This document shows, one piece after another, positions 16,039 through 25,582 of a stretch of DNA of 64,000 bases. The notes under the pieces are model-generated. The model had not been told where the DNA came from. It searched no databases and saw only the letters and a program-made list of their open reading frames with translations. Source of the stretch: Methanomassiliicoccaceae archaeon UBA72 (lineage in GTDB: Archaea > Thermoplasmatota > Thermoplasmata > Methanomassiliicoccales > Methanomethylophilaceae); assembly GCA_002509405.1 (NCBI GenBank), contig DAVO01000010.1:61975-125974 (forward strand), read 5' to 3'. Numbering within the stretch: the stretch's first letter is position 1; every line of letters starts with the position of its first letter. The position numbers were made by a program, and so were the translations under genes.

Positions 16039-17198
16039 CAGACCAGCTCCGGGCTTCCGTCGTCGAATATCTTCGCTCCTGACTCAGATATCATGCGCTC
16101 GCGCACCGCAAGACGTTTCCTGTCGGCTTCGGCCTCGTCACGGCCATTGGTTATCAGCGTTGCATGCCACTCTGTCTTTCCCGGTTCGTAGTCGGTGATC
16201 ATGCGGTCTGATCCGAACAGCCCCTCGCATATCCGGGGATTCCTGATGTGTCCGAACTCCTTTTCGCCGCTGGTGCTCAGTACGCCGTCTTTGAACACAA
16301 AATGCTCGTAAACGCCCGCTCTGCGAGAATCTTTGCCTGAAGAGGCTTTTCCCATAGCGCAGTCGACAAGCTCCTTTAGCAGATTTATGCCGGAACCAGC
16401 TTCGATGGCCGCAGGGGTCTGGCTGGGGATCCTTGCATCGATCTCCAGCACCCTGAGGCCCTTGGGAGTATCGATCGCCTCCATGTCCATAAGAGCTTTG
16501 AGGTGTATCATCTCGGCGGTCTTTCTGCATACGTCCCTGAACATCCTGTCTTCCTCGGCGGAGATGATGTTGGGATTGCATCTCACCATCTTGCAGTCAT
16601 ATTTCCTGTCAAGAACAACTTCGGTTGTGACAAAGGCACGGGCCTTTTCGCCGTTCCCTATGGCCTCTATAGAAATGCTCCTCCCTGAAACGAACTCCTG
16701 CACGATCGGCACGTCGTTCAGCTCGGCAACCTTCCTGAGCCCGGCCTGACGCTCCTCTTCGTTCCTGGCCGCCGTCACCCCTATGCTGCCGCTTTGGCAA
16801 GAAGGTTTGACTATGACGGGGAAACCGCACTCGGGCCATGGCCTAGGGAGCGGCACGCCGGCCTTCTCCATCAGGATGTTGGAGCGTTCCTTCGAGCATG
16901 ATGTCTCATATGATTTCATGTCGAAAAGCAACGGTATGCCCGTGTCTTTGAGCTTCGAATCCAATAGCCTTAGGAGGTCCAGCTCCTCGCATGCCGGTAT
17001 GACGGCGTCGCAGTCGGCAAATATCTTCATTGCCGAGTCGGGGTCCTTGACAGGGTCCGCCACATATGCCTCGTCGGCAAGTGCCAGCGCCGGAGCGTAT
17101 TGTTTCCTGTCGATCACTACGGTCTCGTATCCCGCCCTCTTAGACAGGTAGACCGCTTCCATGCCCTGAAGGGCACCGCCCACTATAGCAAGTCTCAT
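16038..17198 (-). CDS. pylC: PylC, 3-methylornithine-L-lysine ligase
   Basis: A 386-residue ATP-grasp protein. It begins MRLAIVGGALQGMEAVYLSK, the family N-terminus; the ATP-grasp core includes FPVIVKPSCQSGSIGV (about residues 126-141), QEFVSGRSISIEAIG, and the metal-binding VLEIDARIPSQTP near residues 250-262. It couples (3R)-3-methylornithine from PylB to lysine using ATP. It sits between pylB (one base apart) and pylD. Confidence 0.93.
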   Translation of the reverse strand: MRLAIVGGALQGMEAVYLSKRAGYETVVIDRKQYAPALALADEAYVADPVKDPDSAMKIFADCDAVIPACEELDLLRLLDSKLKDTGIPLLFDMKSYETSCSKERSNILMEKAGVPLPRPWPECGFPVIVKPSCQSGSIGVTAARNEEERQAGLRKVAELNDVPIVQEFVSGRSISIEAIGNGEKARAFVTTEVVLDRKYDCKMVRCNPNIISAEEDRMFRDVCRKTAEMIHLKALMDMEAIDTPKGLRVLEIDARIPSQTPAAIEAGSGINLLKELVDCAMGKASSGKDSRRAGVYEHFVFKDGVLSTSGEKEFGHIRNPRICEGLFGSDRMITDYEPGKTEWHATLITNGRDEAEADRKRLAVRERMISESGAKIFDDGSPELV

Positions 17199-17199
17199 T

Positions 17200-18251
17200 C
17201 TAGCGCCTCCTCAGCTCTGCCTTCTTGCCGTCCATGAAAGATTGGAACTCGGCGTTGGTAGCGGGGCGCTTGCCTATGCTTTCGAGTATCTTGAACACGT
17301 TGTCCACCGAACGGTTGCCATTCTCTATGTCCAGTTCGTGCTGCGCCACTCCCGCGAGCTCTCTGTGCGGGGGGACGATCGACGTTATCAGGTTGGCACC
17401 CGCGTTGAGCCTGTCCACCATCCCTGAAATCCCCTCCACGTCAAGAGTTGCGGGGATTATCCTATCTGGGTACATTATCCTCATGATCGCGATGGCGAGA
17501 AGTTCGTTTGTCGAGTCCGTCGCGTTCAGCGTGCTCATGGGCGTGCCTTCCTGGGGCACGAACGTCATCGCCCTGATCTGCTCGCATCTCTGCGGGCCCA
17601 TCCTCATCACGAAATCGGCACGGTCCTCGGGAGACTCCCCGAGCCCTACCATCATACCGTCTTCGGTCAGCATCCCTGCCTCCCTGGCCCATTTCCTTAC
17701 ATCGATGCGTGTCTGATAATCCTGCTCGAGCCTCAGCTTTTTGAAAAGTTCAAGATTGTACGTTTCCTGATAACATGCATACCAGTCTGCGCCCGCCTCC
17801 TTCATCTTTGGAAAAACAGACCTGGGCACGGCTCCGGGGGAGACCATTATGCCTATATCGACCGCGTCTCTGACAGATTGTATGACGTCGATCAATCTGG
17901 CGCATTCGTCTCTGTACATCACGGGATCCTCTCCCATGGTCAGATCTACAAGGTTTATGCCGGCATCACTCAGATTTTCGGAGAGCTCCACGATCTCTTC
18001 GGTTGACTTCCTATATCTCTCGAGCCCGCTGGTCCTCCTGAAATAGCAGAACGAACAGTTGTTTTTACAATATGTCGAAAAATATACGAAACCATACGTG
18101 AATATTTTGTTCCCGTACTCCCTGTCCCTTACGTTCCGTGCGGCCTCGAAAAGGACCTTCTGCTCTTCCGCATCCGAGTTGAAAAGCCTTACGACATCAC
18201 TGTGCGTAAGCCCCTCCCCGGCTACCGACCTATCTAATATTCCCTGTACAT
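17200..18251 (-). CDS. pylB: PylB, methylornithine synthase (radical SAM), needs a one-base correction near its start
   Basis: The frame encodes the radical SAM motif CKNNCSFCYF, then VDLTMGEDPVMYRDE, GIMVSPGAVPR and a C-terminal region typical of PylB, which isomerises lysine to 3-methylornithine. There is no ATG, GTG or TTG in this frame between the pylS stop and a GTG at 17991, which lies after the radical SAM motif and cannot be the real start. A strong ribosome site GAGGTGAT followed seven bases later by an ATG (18249-18251) is in another frame. One extra G in the GGG run (plus strand 18242-18244) joins that ATG to the frame, giving MYRGILDRSVAGEG and a 350-residue protein, the normal PylB length. 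Confidence 0.9.
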
Positions 18252-18264
18252 CCGTGAAATCACC

Positions 18265-19089
18265 TCAGTCTATTTTTCGTCCGTTAAGATATGTCAGGCT
18301 GCGCCCGGTCTTACGTACGCTGTTCTTTCCGTTTTTCATAGCCAACAAGCGTTCGAGGCCGAAGCCTATCCCGCACCATGGCTCATGAATGTCATGCGCC
18401 GCATCCAGTATATGAGGTCCGACGGCGCCCGATGCGACCTCGATTCCATCTATCTCCACGTCGAGGGTCTCCACATATACGTCCGACTCCTCGCGCACCG
18501 TCTCATATTTCAGGCCCACCGTGTCCATTACAATGTCGATGAACTCCCGGAGGTCCGCCATAGGGTCTTCTATCTGACCCTGCTCCACGAGATTCAGCAT
18601 CGTGAACTCTTCCAGGTGCCTGCCGCTGTGGGACTCTTTCCTGAAGCAGGAACCTATCTCGAAAAACCTTATGGTGCCTTCCGTGTGGTCTCTGAGCTTC
18701 CTCATGTAATAGTAGAGATTGGGAGCCAACATCGGCCTGAGACATCTTTTGCTGTCTATGAAGAAGACCTGTTTGTATAGTGGGTGGTCTTCCGTTATCG
18801 TCATTTTCGCCAGTGCGGCCTTTGACATCATAGTGGGCGTCCTGACCTCCGCAAAACCGGCATCGATGAGCGCCTTGCTCAGATCCCTCTCCAGCTGGAC
18901 CAGGTCGTGACCGCGGGGATTGGATATCATGTCCTTCACGTCGGCGTCGTTATTCGACATCTCTGCCGCCATGAGCTTGGCGAAGGAGCTGTCCCTCTCC
19001 GCCGCATCGGAGAACTCCGAAAGGTCAACTGGGCCGTCGCCATATTCTCTCAGTTTCTGTATCTGCGATTCTGTGTAGCGTACGGCCAT
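18265..19089 (-). CDS. pylS: PylS, pyrrolysyl-tRNA synthetase, form without the N-terminal domain
   Basis: A 274-residue class II synthetase equal to the catalytic half (PylSc) of Methanosarcina PylS. Motif 2 is visible in GTIRFFEIGSCFRKES, and the amino-acid pocket segment reads EFTMLNLVEQG, with the Asn that hydrogen-bonds pyrrolysine and a Val at the next-but-one position, as in Methanomethylophilus. GIGFGLERLLAMKNG is motif 3. No pylSn gene is seen nearby, so this is the N-domain-lacking class that recognises its tRNA by the catalytic domain only. It lies 21 bases after pylT and 13 bases before the proposed pylB ATG. Confidence 0.96.
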   Translation of the reverse strand: MAVRYTESQIQKLREYGDGPVDLSEFSDAAERDSSFAKLMAAEMSNNDADVKDMISNPRGHDLVQLERDLSKALIDAGFAEVRTPTMMSKAALAKMTITEDHPLYKQVFFIDSKRCLRPMLAPNLYYYMRKLRDHTEGTIRFFEIGSCFRKESHSGRHLEEFTMLNLVEQGQIEDPMADLREFIDIVMDTVGLKYETVREESDVYVETLDVEIDGIEVASGAVGPHILDAAHDIHEPWCGIGFGLERLLAMKNGKNSVRKTGRSLTYLNGRKID

Positions 19090-19110
19090 TTGATCACTGT
19101 TTTCCGTTAG

Positions 19111-19181
19111 TGGCGAGAGACCGGGGTGTCGATCCCCGCTAGCGAGGCTCTAGAGGCCAGCTGGTCGCCGGACCGTCCCCC
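19111..19181 (-). tRNA. pylT: tRNA-Pyl (anticodon CTA)
   Basis: A 71-base tRNA. The acceptor GGGGGAC pairs with GTCTCTC (two G-T pairs), followed by discriminator G and an encoded CCA. The D arm is very small, the T arm is CGGGG-ATCGACA-CCCCG, and the anticodon loop CTCTAGA places CTA at plus-strand 19151-19153. The sequence closely follows known Methanomassiliicoccales tRNA-Pyl, including the GGGGGACGGTCCGGCGACCA start. It decodes the amber codons in the mtmB genes and is transcribed with, and just upstream of, pylS. Confidence 0.95.
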
Positions 19182-19231
19182 TTTACAGGAGAGTAGTTAT
19201 TATCATGGTTATATAATTGTTGCCTTAAAAA

Positions 19232-19253
19232 AGTATTTTTTTAAAAAAATACT
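19232..19253. promoter_or_regulatory. perfect 22-bp palindrome upstream of pylT
   Basis: AGTATTTTTTT is followed directly by its exact reverse complement. It sits between the predicted TATA box (19255-19262) and pylT, where a bound protein would block or position transcription; alternatively it is only a melted AT-rich initiation zone. Confidence 0.5.
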
Positions 19254-19254
19254 G

Positions 19255-19262
19255 TATTTAAA
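19255..19262 (-). promoter_or_regulatory. TATA box of the pylT operon
   Basis: On the minus strand this reads TTTAAATA, the same core as in front of both mtmC genes. Predicted transcription start is near 19230, about 50 bases before pylT. Confidence 0.55.
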
Positions 19263-19498
19263 CTTATGCTTTATTGTTACGTGTTGTGGCTCCAGCCAGT
19301 GATTTGACAGGCCAAAGAGAATGAACATACCTGTCAGCGTCCCAGTATGGGCACAAGCATACGGCCATTTGTATTTTAACTTCACGATTACTGATTTCCT
19401 GGGTATTTCTATATTGTCTCCGTAAAATGATTGTTAGCGCCTATTCATACACTTTACCAACACGTTTTGATCCTGAGCTCGACAGGATGTAATCGATC

Positions 19499-21056
19499 AT
19501 GTCGTCATATCTGAAGAAGCTGGCCATAAGAAATAAGTGTCCCGAGCGAGTCTGTTTAGTTGTGACACAAAAACACTTTCGGCTCAGGGCATTCGTCCTA
19601 GAGCCGAACACCATAAATCAGTACCGATTGGTCTATAGCCCGTGTGAGAGAATATCTGACGAAACTGGGCTTCGATGATCTTTTCGACAACTCCAAGAGC
19701 AGAGGCCGCTCGCTTTTTCAGCCCGTGTGAGGTCATCTCGTACCGCCTCACAGAGAATTTTTCGGTCGAATGGTGCGGACGATGGCTCGAATCCCCCGAA
19801 GTGAGGAACGAGCCGGGCATTCGTAGCGAAGCGGGTCACCGTGCGATCAACCGTGCGGTGGAACGCTACGGGGAGATCATGCCGGAGGTGCTGTCGCATC
19901 TCCGCAAGGTGTTGTTCTCCACGTACGATCTGGAACATACGGACGTGAATATCAATAATACTTCCGTAGCAGTGTATGCAAAAGGGACCGGGCTGTACGA
20001 TTTCGGTTATTCCCGCGACAAACGCCCCGACCTTCGTCAGGTGAACTTCGGTGCTGCCGAGCTTCGCGGTCCGATCAATATGCCGAACGATCTTTAGGTC
20101 TATCGCGGAAACGCCTCCGATTCCGTTCAGTTCGTCAAGATCGTGGATGGCACCATCGGCGGCCTCCGCGACGATTTCCTGTTCGTATTCGATGCCGGAG
20201 GGGATGCGACGCTGGTGCCCGGACCATATCACGGATAATGGACATCGTAAATAACCAGGAAGCGCATGTACAGGAGCGACGATCTGTGGATATATAAATT
20301 CGATAAGAACGAGGCTATATGTGCGGATGATAACGACGGGCGTATTGCCAACGGAAGATGTTCGAGCCATCCGGACGTACGGCGCTGTCCTACTCCGAAA
20401 AGCTGTACCGCGATAAGATGGCCGGGATGGACGGCCGTTCCTGGAGATGCGCGGAGGATGCGAAGGATGTGATGCGCAGGAAACGGGACGGCACGCTACG
20501 CATATCGAAGACGGTGATCAAGAGGCTGAAGAATCCGCTGATTTCATTGAACGTAGGTGTTCAAGGCAAGCTTCTGTAGAACAATCTTGACAGTTTCGAA
20601 TACGTCCGCGACCGTCTTTCAAATCGCCACGAAGGATTATTCAAGCCCGAATGCCGTTCGAATTCGATACCTTCCGAGGTGTTCTCAATCTACCGCAGAC
20701 GTGATATGGTGGAGAAGCTCATGGACCCCTGAAGAACCATATCGGCCTGAAACCTATGAGTGTTTTGTCCGAAAGCGGCGTAAAAGGAACCTTCTGCTGT
20801 GTTTTCTTGTTCAGGCGATCGTTTCCATGGTCCGCTATGAGATACCTGAATCGAGGAATAGTTCGACGAAATTCATCACCGATTCTCTGCAGAATTTGAC
20901 AGTTACGTATGTCTACGACCGCAAGCAGGCCGTGAGGCGCATCTATTCCAATTTCGAGGCTTTGAATTCACATATTCTCAGGGATGTCGTGGTCGTTTCG
21001 AGTGTTTCCAGGGCTAAAAGCCCCCTAGAAGGACTGGAAACTAAGGAAAAAGCATA
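19499..21056 (+). pseudogene. decayed IS1634-like DDE transposase
   Basis: Scattered over several frames are clear transposase segments: MSSYLKKLAIRNKCPERV (from 19499), YRLTENFSVEWCG, VSAVYA-type TSVAVYAKGTGLYDFGYSRD with KRPDLRQVNFGAAE (about 19962-20060), LFVFDAGGDA (about 20180-20210), and a C-terminal part with SEVFSIYRRRDMVEKLMD and VRRIYSNFEALNSHILRD (to about 21000). The catalytic-domain context (GYSRDKRPD, then LFVFDAGGD) is that of the IS1634/IS1182-type DDE group. At least five frameshifts or stops break it, so it is dead. No terminal inverted repeats could be identified by eye. It separates the pyl block from the mtm block. Confidence 0.75.
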
Positions 21057-21458
21057 ATGAAAACGCGGTGTGCCGCGGATGCTAAGGTGACAAATTCTTC
21101 CGAAATCGGAATCATCTGTCGAGCTCAGGTTTGATGTGTTTTCGAGACATAACTTGGCACAGATCATGCTGTGCCATTGTGGCAATATATTTTCCACTGG
21201 CGTTAAGATCTTGCTCTTAAATGGGCCTCTCAGGACTCTATGTCCATCCTTTTTTAGACTATCATAAAGATATGCATATACGCCCGGTTAAAAAAATTGT
21301 AACGATAACATCGATGACAAGAATACATCAGTTATTTTTTTGGCCTCGGATATATACTTTGAGTGGCCACCGCCCTTCCCTCAACGCATCGACCTATGGT
21401 CGCCGTGTATTTGCAAATATATCCTGTATAAAGACTAAAATCTACAGGCTAAACTTTA
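21057..21458. other. intergenic region (402 bp) after the transposase remnant
   Basis: No supported gene. AT-rich, lying downstream of mtmB on the minus strand. I see no convincing terminator or insertion-sequence end. Confidence 0.4.
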
Positions 21459-22847
21459 TCATAATGGCCCGACATCTAGGCCACAACGCCCTATCGTGGA
21501 AATTGCCTTATCGTATATATTTATATACTCAGCCGTGGGCAATATTTCTTTAACATTGTAGCATTCTTGGAAACGCTTCCCTGCAGGCGCGTGTATAAAG
21601 TCCCTCTCATAAAGCCCGACGAGGGAATTCAATATTTTATTGACCTCTTGAATGCTGTATCCCGTGGTCGCGTTGGCCACCTCCCCCATAATCCTCGACT
21701 CCACCCCTGTCGTCCTGTCCTGCGTGACACCTTTAGAAGATGCAACACCGGATATCAGTTCCCTTCCCGAGGCAGTATCGGTGATGGCCTGCGCCGCGGT
21801 CTCCAGGAGACACATCTCTGTGCAGGGCCCTGCTAATGTGTAATATTGGTTGCCTAGCAGAAGGTCTGTGTTCTTATCTAGTGCCGCACAAGCATGGGCG
21901 GCTACCTTCAGGGTCTCTCTCGTGGTCGTAGTGCCCCACCTTATATGAATCGGTCCGTCCAGGTGAATATCACAATTGAATAGGGCGAAAGAAGCTAGCG
22001 TTGCCGCTACATCCGAAATTGCTGTCTCTTCGACACTTCCGAGGTAGGCGCCTAGCATCGGCATCTGCTCCATCATAATTGTGTCCCCATTTGCAACCCA
22101 TCCTGAAAGCATGTTGAGGCTGGACATATCTATCTTAAGCTCATTTAATTGCGAAACCTCATGAAGGTCGTTCTTTTTAAGCCCCCATTCAGTCAGGTCA
22201 GAAGAAAGGCGCCCTGCAGTAGAAAGCGGTGTTTCTGGCCCCTATATGCCGAGCCCCGGTCTGTTAGCCATAAGTGCAGCCTCCCGCACGTATCGTATTT
22301 CGGCCAGTGTTGCACGAATTTCCCATGGCGTATTAGTGGTGGACGGATATCCATCCACTGAGTTAAGGACCCCACTAACTAAAAGATCGACAGTAGATTC
22401 CTGTGCATAACTGCGCATCATGGGAACATATATCTCTTCAGAAACGGGGGCGCCCGTAGGCCCTCCCTCCACAAGAGGCTTGAAATCCGCATTGCCAAGT
22501 CTCTTTCTGCATATACATCTGTCCTTTCCAAATCCCAAGGTAAGCTCTTTTGGAGCCCTCTTGATACCTTCATATATCTCATCTTCTGTCAGAGAAAAAG
22601 CCCGTCCGAGGTCAGTATTGTAGAATCCCGTAGTAGCCAGCATTTCAACTCCAGCTAGAAACAACCTGTCACAGAGGTCGTCGTCATCTGGTACAATGTC
22701 ATCAGTGAATTTGATGTCATACTTATTCTTCATCATCAGAGCACTATTGGGGACGGTGCAATAATCCCAGGTATCTTCACGCACCTTCTTCCCATTATAA
22801 AATCTATTGTAAGATTCAAAAATATCCAGATGCCTGTGTGCCGTCAT
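21459..22847 (-). CDS. mtmB: monomethylamine methyltransferase MtmB with in-frame amber (Pyl) codon, second copy
   Basis: Reading the TAG at 22242-22244 as pyrrolysine joins two open segments into one 462-residue protein, the normal MtmB length (about 458). The amber lies in the conserved context NRPGLGI-Pyl-GPETPLS, the site of pyrrolysine 202 in Methanosarcina MtmB. Downstream, HLDGPIHIRWGTTTTRETL and AGPCTEMCLLETAAQAITDT are family hallmarks. It transfers the methyl group of monomethylamine to the corrinoid of MtmC. It is clearly related to but diverged from the copy at 23066 and has no mtmC immediately upstream; 218 bases with a stem-loop separate the two. Expression may be independent. 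Confidence 0.93.
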
Positions 22848-23003
22848 TTTTATCCACCCTAAGAGTATCGATCAGCTAGCTGTTTTAACCTAACCAGCAC
22901 AACATTTATACACTTTTGTGAAAGCATTTCAATTAAAGAATAAATAAAGCCTACTCTAACTTCAGAGGAAAAACATTGGACGATAGAGTAGTAAAATGTC
23001 TTT

Positions 23004-23039
23004 CCGCGGGCGCCCTAGCCCGCGGCGACCTTAAAGGTC
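23004..23039 (-). terminator. tandem stem-loops after the first mtmB copy
   Basis: CCGCGGGC (23004-23011) and GCCCGCGG (23018-23025) form a perfect 8-bp GC stem with a six-base loop; GACCTT-A-AAGGTC (23027-23039) is a second dyad. They start 27 bases after the mtmB stop on the minus strand. There is no long T-run, so they could instead stabilise or process the transcript between the two mtmB copies. Confidence 0.55.
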
Positions 23040-23065
23040 CTTTTCGTTCAATTGCTTAAACAACA

Positions 23066-24451
23066 TCAATGTTTGATGTCGAGTCCGTAGTCCCTGAGCC
23101 TCTTGAGCGCCCCGTCATACACCTGAACATATTCAGCAGTGGGCTTGACGGTCTTAACATCATAGCACTCCTGGAAGGTCTTTCCAGCGGGTGCATTGGT
23201 GTAATGCTTTTCATAATCAGAGACGATTTTGTTCAGCAACTTGTTGACCTCGGGAATCTTCATACCAGCAGTGGCTTTTGCAGCCTCTCCCATTATTCTG
23301 GCTTCCATTCCTGTTGTCTTATCCTGAACAACACCCTTCGCGGCCGCGGATCCCGACAAAAGCTCCCTTCCAGATGCAGTATCGGTGATGGCCTGCGCCG
23401 CGGTCTCCAAGAGACACATCTCTGTGCACGGTCCGGCCATAGGGTAGTATTGGTTTGCCAGAAGCAGATCGGTGTTGGCATCGATTGCTGCTGCGGCATG
23501 CCCAGCTACCTGGAGAGTCTCCCTCGCTGTCGTCGTTCCCCACCTGATATGGATGGGACCGTCGAGGTGGAAGTTTCCGCTGAACAGAGTAAACGAGGCC
23601 AATGTCGTTGCAACGTCACAGATTGCGGTCTCCTCTACCATTCCACAGTACCCACCGAAGATTGGCATCTGCTCGATCATTATGGTGTTACCATTGCAGG
23701 TCCATCCCGCGAGCATGTTCAGAGCGTTCATGTCTATCTTGAGCTCATTGAGCTGCGAGCATTCGTGAGAGTCGCAGGTCCTCATACCAGCCCATTTAGA
23801 ATCAGAGACCAGACGTCCGGCTGAGGACAGTGGGGTCTCGGGTCCCTACATGGCGAGTCCGGGCCTTCCAGCACGGACACATGCCTCTCTGACAGAGCGG
23901 AGCTCCGTCATGGTCGCGCGGATTTCGTACGGAGTATTAGTCTTGGCAGAGTGTCCCTCGATGGTCGTGAGAACACCGTTGACAATAGTATCTACGATAC
24001 CCTCCTGGGCGTAGGACTGCATAACCTGTACGAAAACATCCTCTGAAATCGGGGATCCGGTTGGCCCTCCCTGTATGATAGGTTTTACCGGGCTGTTGCC
24101 GTGTCTGGGGTAGAAGCGAGCTGCGTCCCTCCCATCTCCCAGAATGATTTTCGTGGGGGTCTTCTTGATTCCCTCCCAGACTTCTTCCTCTGTCACATTC
24201 ATTACACGGTTGTTGTCCTGACAATAGAATCCGGTTTCGACGAGCATCTCGAGACCTGCGTTGAACAGGTTATCCATAGTCGCCTTGTCTTCAGGAACAA
24301 ACTTATTTCCGAAGTTTAGTTTGTACTTCTCTTTGAGTCTCGTGGCATTCTGGGGAATTATTTCATAGTCCCACTTGTCTTCCGCCACTTTCTTTCCCTT
24401 CATGAATCTGTCGTACACATCGCAGACGGTAAGGGGTCTTGTTGCTGCCAT
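23066..24451 (-). CDS. mtmB: monomethylamine methyltransferase MtmB with in-frame amber (Pyl) codon, first copy
   Basis: The amber codon TAG at 23846-23848, in context RPGLAM-Pyl-GPETPLS, joins the two segments into a 461-residue MtmB. Conserved features include QGGPTGSPISEDVF, EQMPIFGGYCGMVEET, HLDGPIHIRWGTTTARETL and AGPCTEMCLLETAAQAITDT. The start is taken at the ATG at 24451 (MAATRPLT), five bases after the mtmC stop, with GGTGAT upstream; a GTG at 24460 is less likely. It forms the MtmCB pair with the gene at 24457 and is expected to be strongly expressed during growth on monomethylamine with hydrogen. Confidence 0.96.
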
Positions 24452-24456
24452 TTTAA

Positions 24457-25095
24457 TCACCCAACCAATCTTGTCGCCAATTCGTTGATCTCAGCACCAT
24501 TGGAGGAATATCCATCCGCTCCGATGGAATCGCACCACTCTTGGGAACAGGGAGCGCCACCGAACATAGTCTTGTACTTTCCGCCATTCTCCTTAACGGC
24601 CACCACAACATCCCTCTGAACTTCGAGCGTCGTTGTCATGAGCGCAGAACCAGCTATTATCTGCGCACCGTTTTCCTCGGCCGCTTCGATGAATGTCTGA
24701 GGCGATACATCGGGCCCAAGATCCATAACAGTGAATCCCGCTCCCCTAAGCATTGCGCAACAGACGTTCTTTCCGATTTCGTGTATGTCTCCTTCGACAG
24801 TTCCGAATACGACGGTTCCCTTCATGGAACTAGGCTTGCCTTCCATTTTAGGCATTAGTATGTTGAGCCCCACTCCCATGGCCTTGGACGCTGCAACGAC
24901 CTGAGGCAGATATATTTCCGCCCTGTCGAAACGGTCTCCGATGGTTTCCATTCCTCTTCCGAGGCCTTCGGCAATGATCTCTTTAGGCTCTATGCCCGCT
25001 TTGGATGCGGCCTCTGTCGCAGACTTTGCAAGTGCAATGTCCCATGTCTCTACTGCCTTTTTGCATGCTGCAAGCAGCTCTTTTTTGTCGCTCAT
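24457..25095 (-). CDS. mtmC: monomethylamine corrinoid protein MtmC
   Basis: The start is at 25095 (MSDKKELLAACK), since AGGAGG lies eight bases upstream; the open frame extends further up without a ribosome site. The 212-residue product has an N-terminal helical cap domain and a C-terminal B12-binding domain with GDIHEIGKNV (about residues 99-108, the D-x-H-x-x-G motif whose His ligates cobalt), SALMTTT and GGAPCSQEW. It receives the methyl group from MtmB and hands it to the coenzyme M methyltransferase MtbA, which is not in this window. Confidence 0.95.
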   Translation of the reverse strand: MSDKKELLAACKKAVETWDIALAKSATEAASKAGIEPKEIIAEGLGRGMETIGDRFDRAEIYLPQVVAASKAMGVGLNILMPKMEGKPSSMKGTVVFGTVEGDIHEIGKNVCCAMLRGAGFTVMDLGPDVSPQTFIEAAEENGAQIIAGSALMTTTLEVQRDVVVAVKENGGKYKTMFGGAPCSQEWCDSIGADGYSSNGAEINELATRLVG

Positions 25096-25582
25096 GTAAA
25101 TCCTCCTACATACCTCAGTACACGTCGCACAACCGCCGGCACAACCAAATATTGCCCGGCTTAGCGTCATTTTCTAGGTATAAACTTACATCATATTTTT
25201 ACTATTTAAACATAGCCATAATTTATGAAATTTTTAAAACCTGTATTTAATTGTATTTATTTAGTAAAAATTTATTTTTGGTTTTGTATATAAGTATTAT
25301 GTTAGTGCACATTGATTAAAAAACATTTATATCCACCAATATATAAATACAACTATGATTTAACGCCCATGCCCTAAAAGATTCACGGTTTGAACTGCCT
25401 CTAAGACAAATGCTAATGTTACTGCCGTCAACGAGATCCATGCTCCCCCGATAACAAATTGTCCGCCTTTGGACGCCTATATGTAACCAACTTGATTTGC
25501 TCATATATCCTTTAATTGCATGGATTACATTGTGTGATGCTTAAATATATAAAAAAAGAAAAATAAAAGGTTTGTAACACGA
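25096..25582. other. mtmC upstream region (487 bp)
   Basis: No supported gene. AT-rich. It contains the mtmC promoter (TTTAAATAG at 25202-25210, minus strand) and the 3' flank of the Rh-type channel gene. Confidence 0.45.
25202..25210 (-). promoter_or_regulatory. TATA box of the mtmCB operon
   Basis: Minus strand TTTAAATAG followed by TAAAA. The same TTTAAATAG-N-TAAAA pattern lies before the second mtmC (27603-27612). Predicted leader about 85 bases. Confidence 0.55.

Larger units (their letters stand above)
19182..19498. other. pyl upstream region (317 bp)
   Basis: Very AT-rich next to pylT, with the promoter and palindrome described separately (19232-19262). The remainder up to 19498 holds no feature I can support. 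Confidence 0.4.

Noticed and set aside
17200..17991. PylB starting at the GTG at 17991 (263 residues)
   Set aside because: This would exclude the radical SAM cysteine motif, which is plainly encoded upstream in the same frame.
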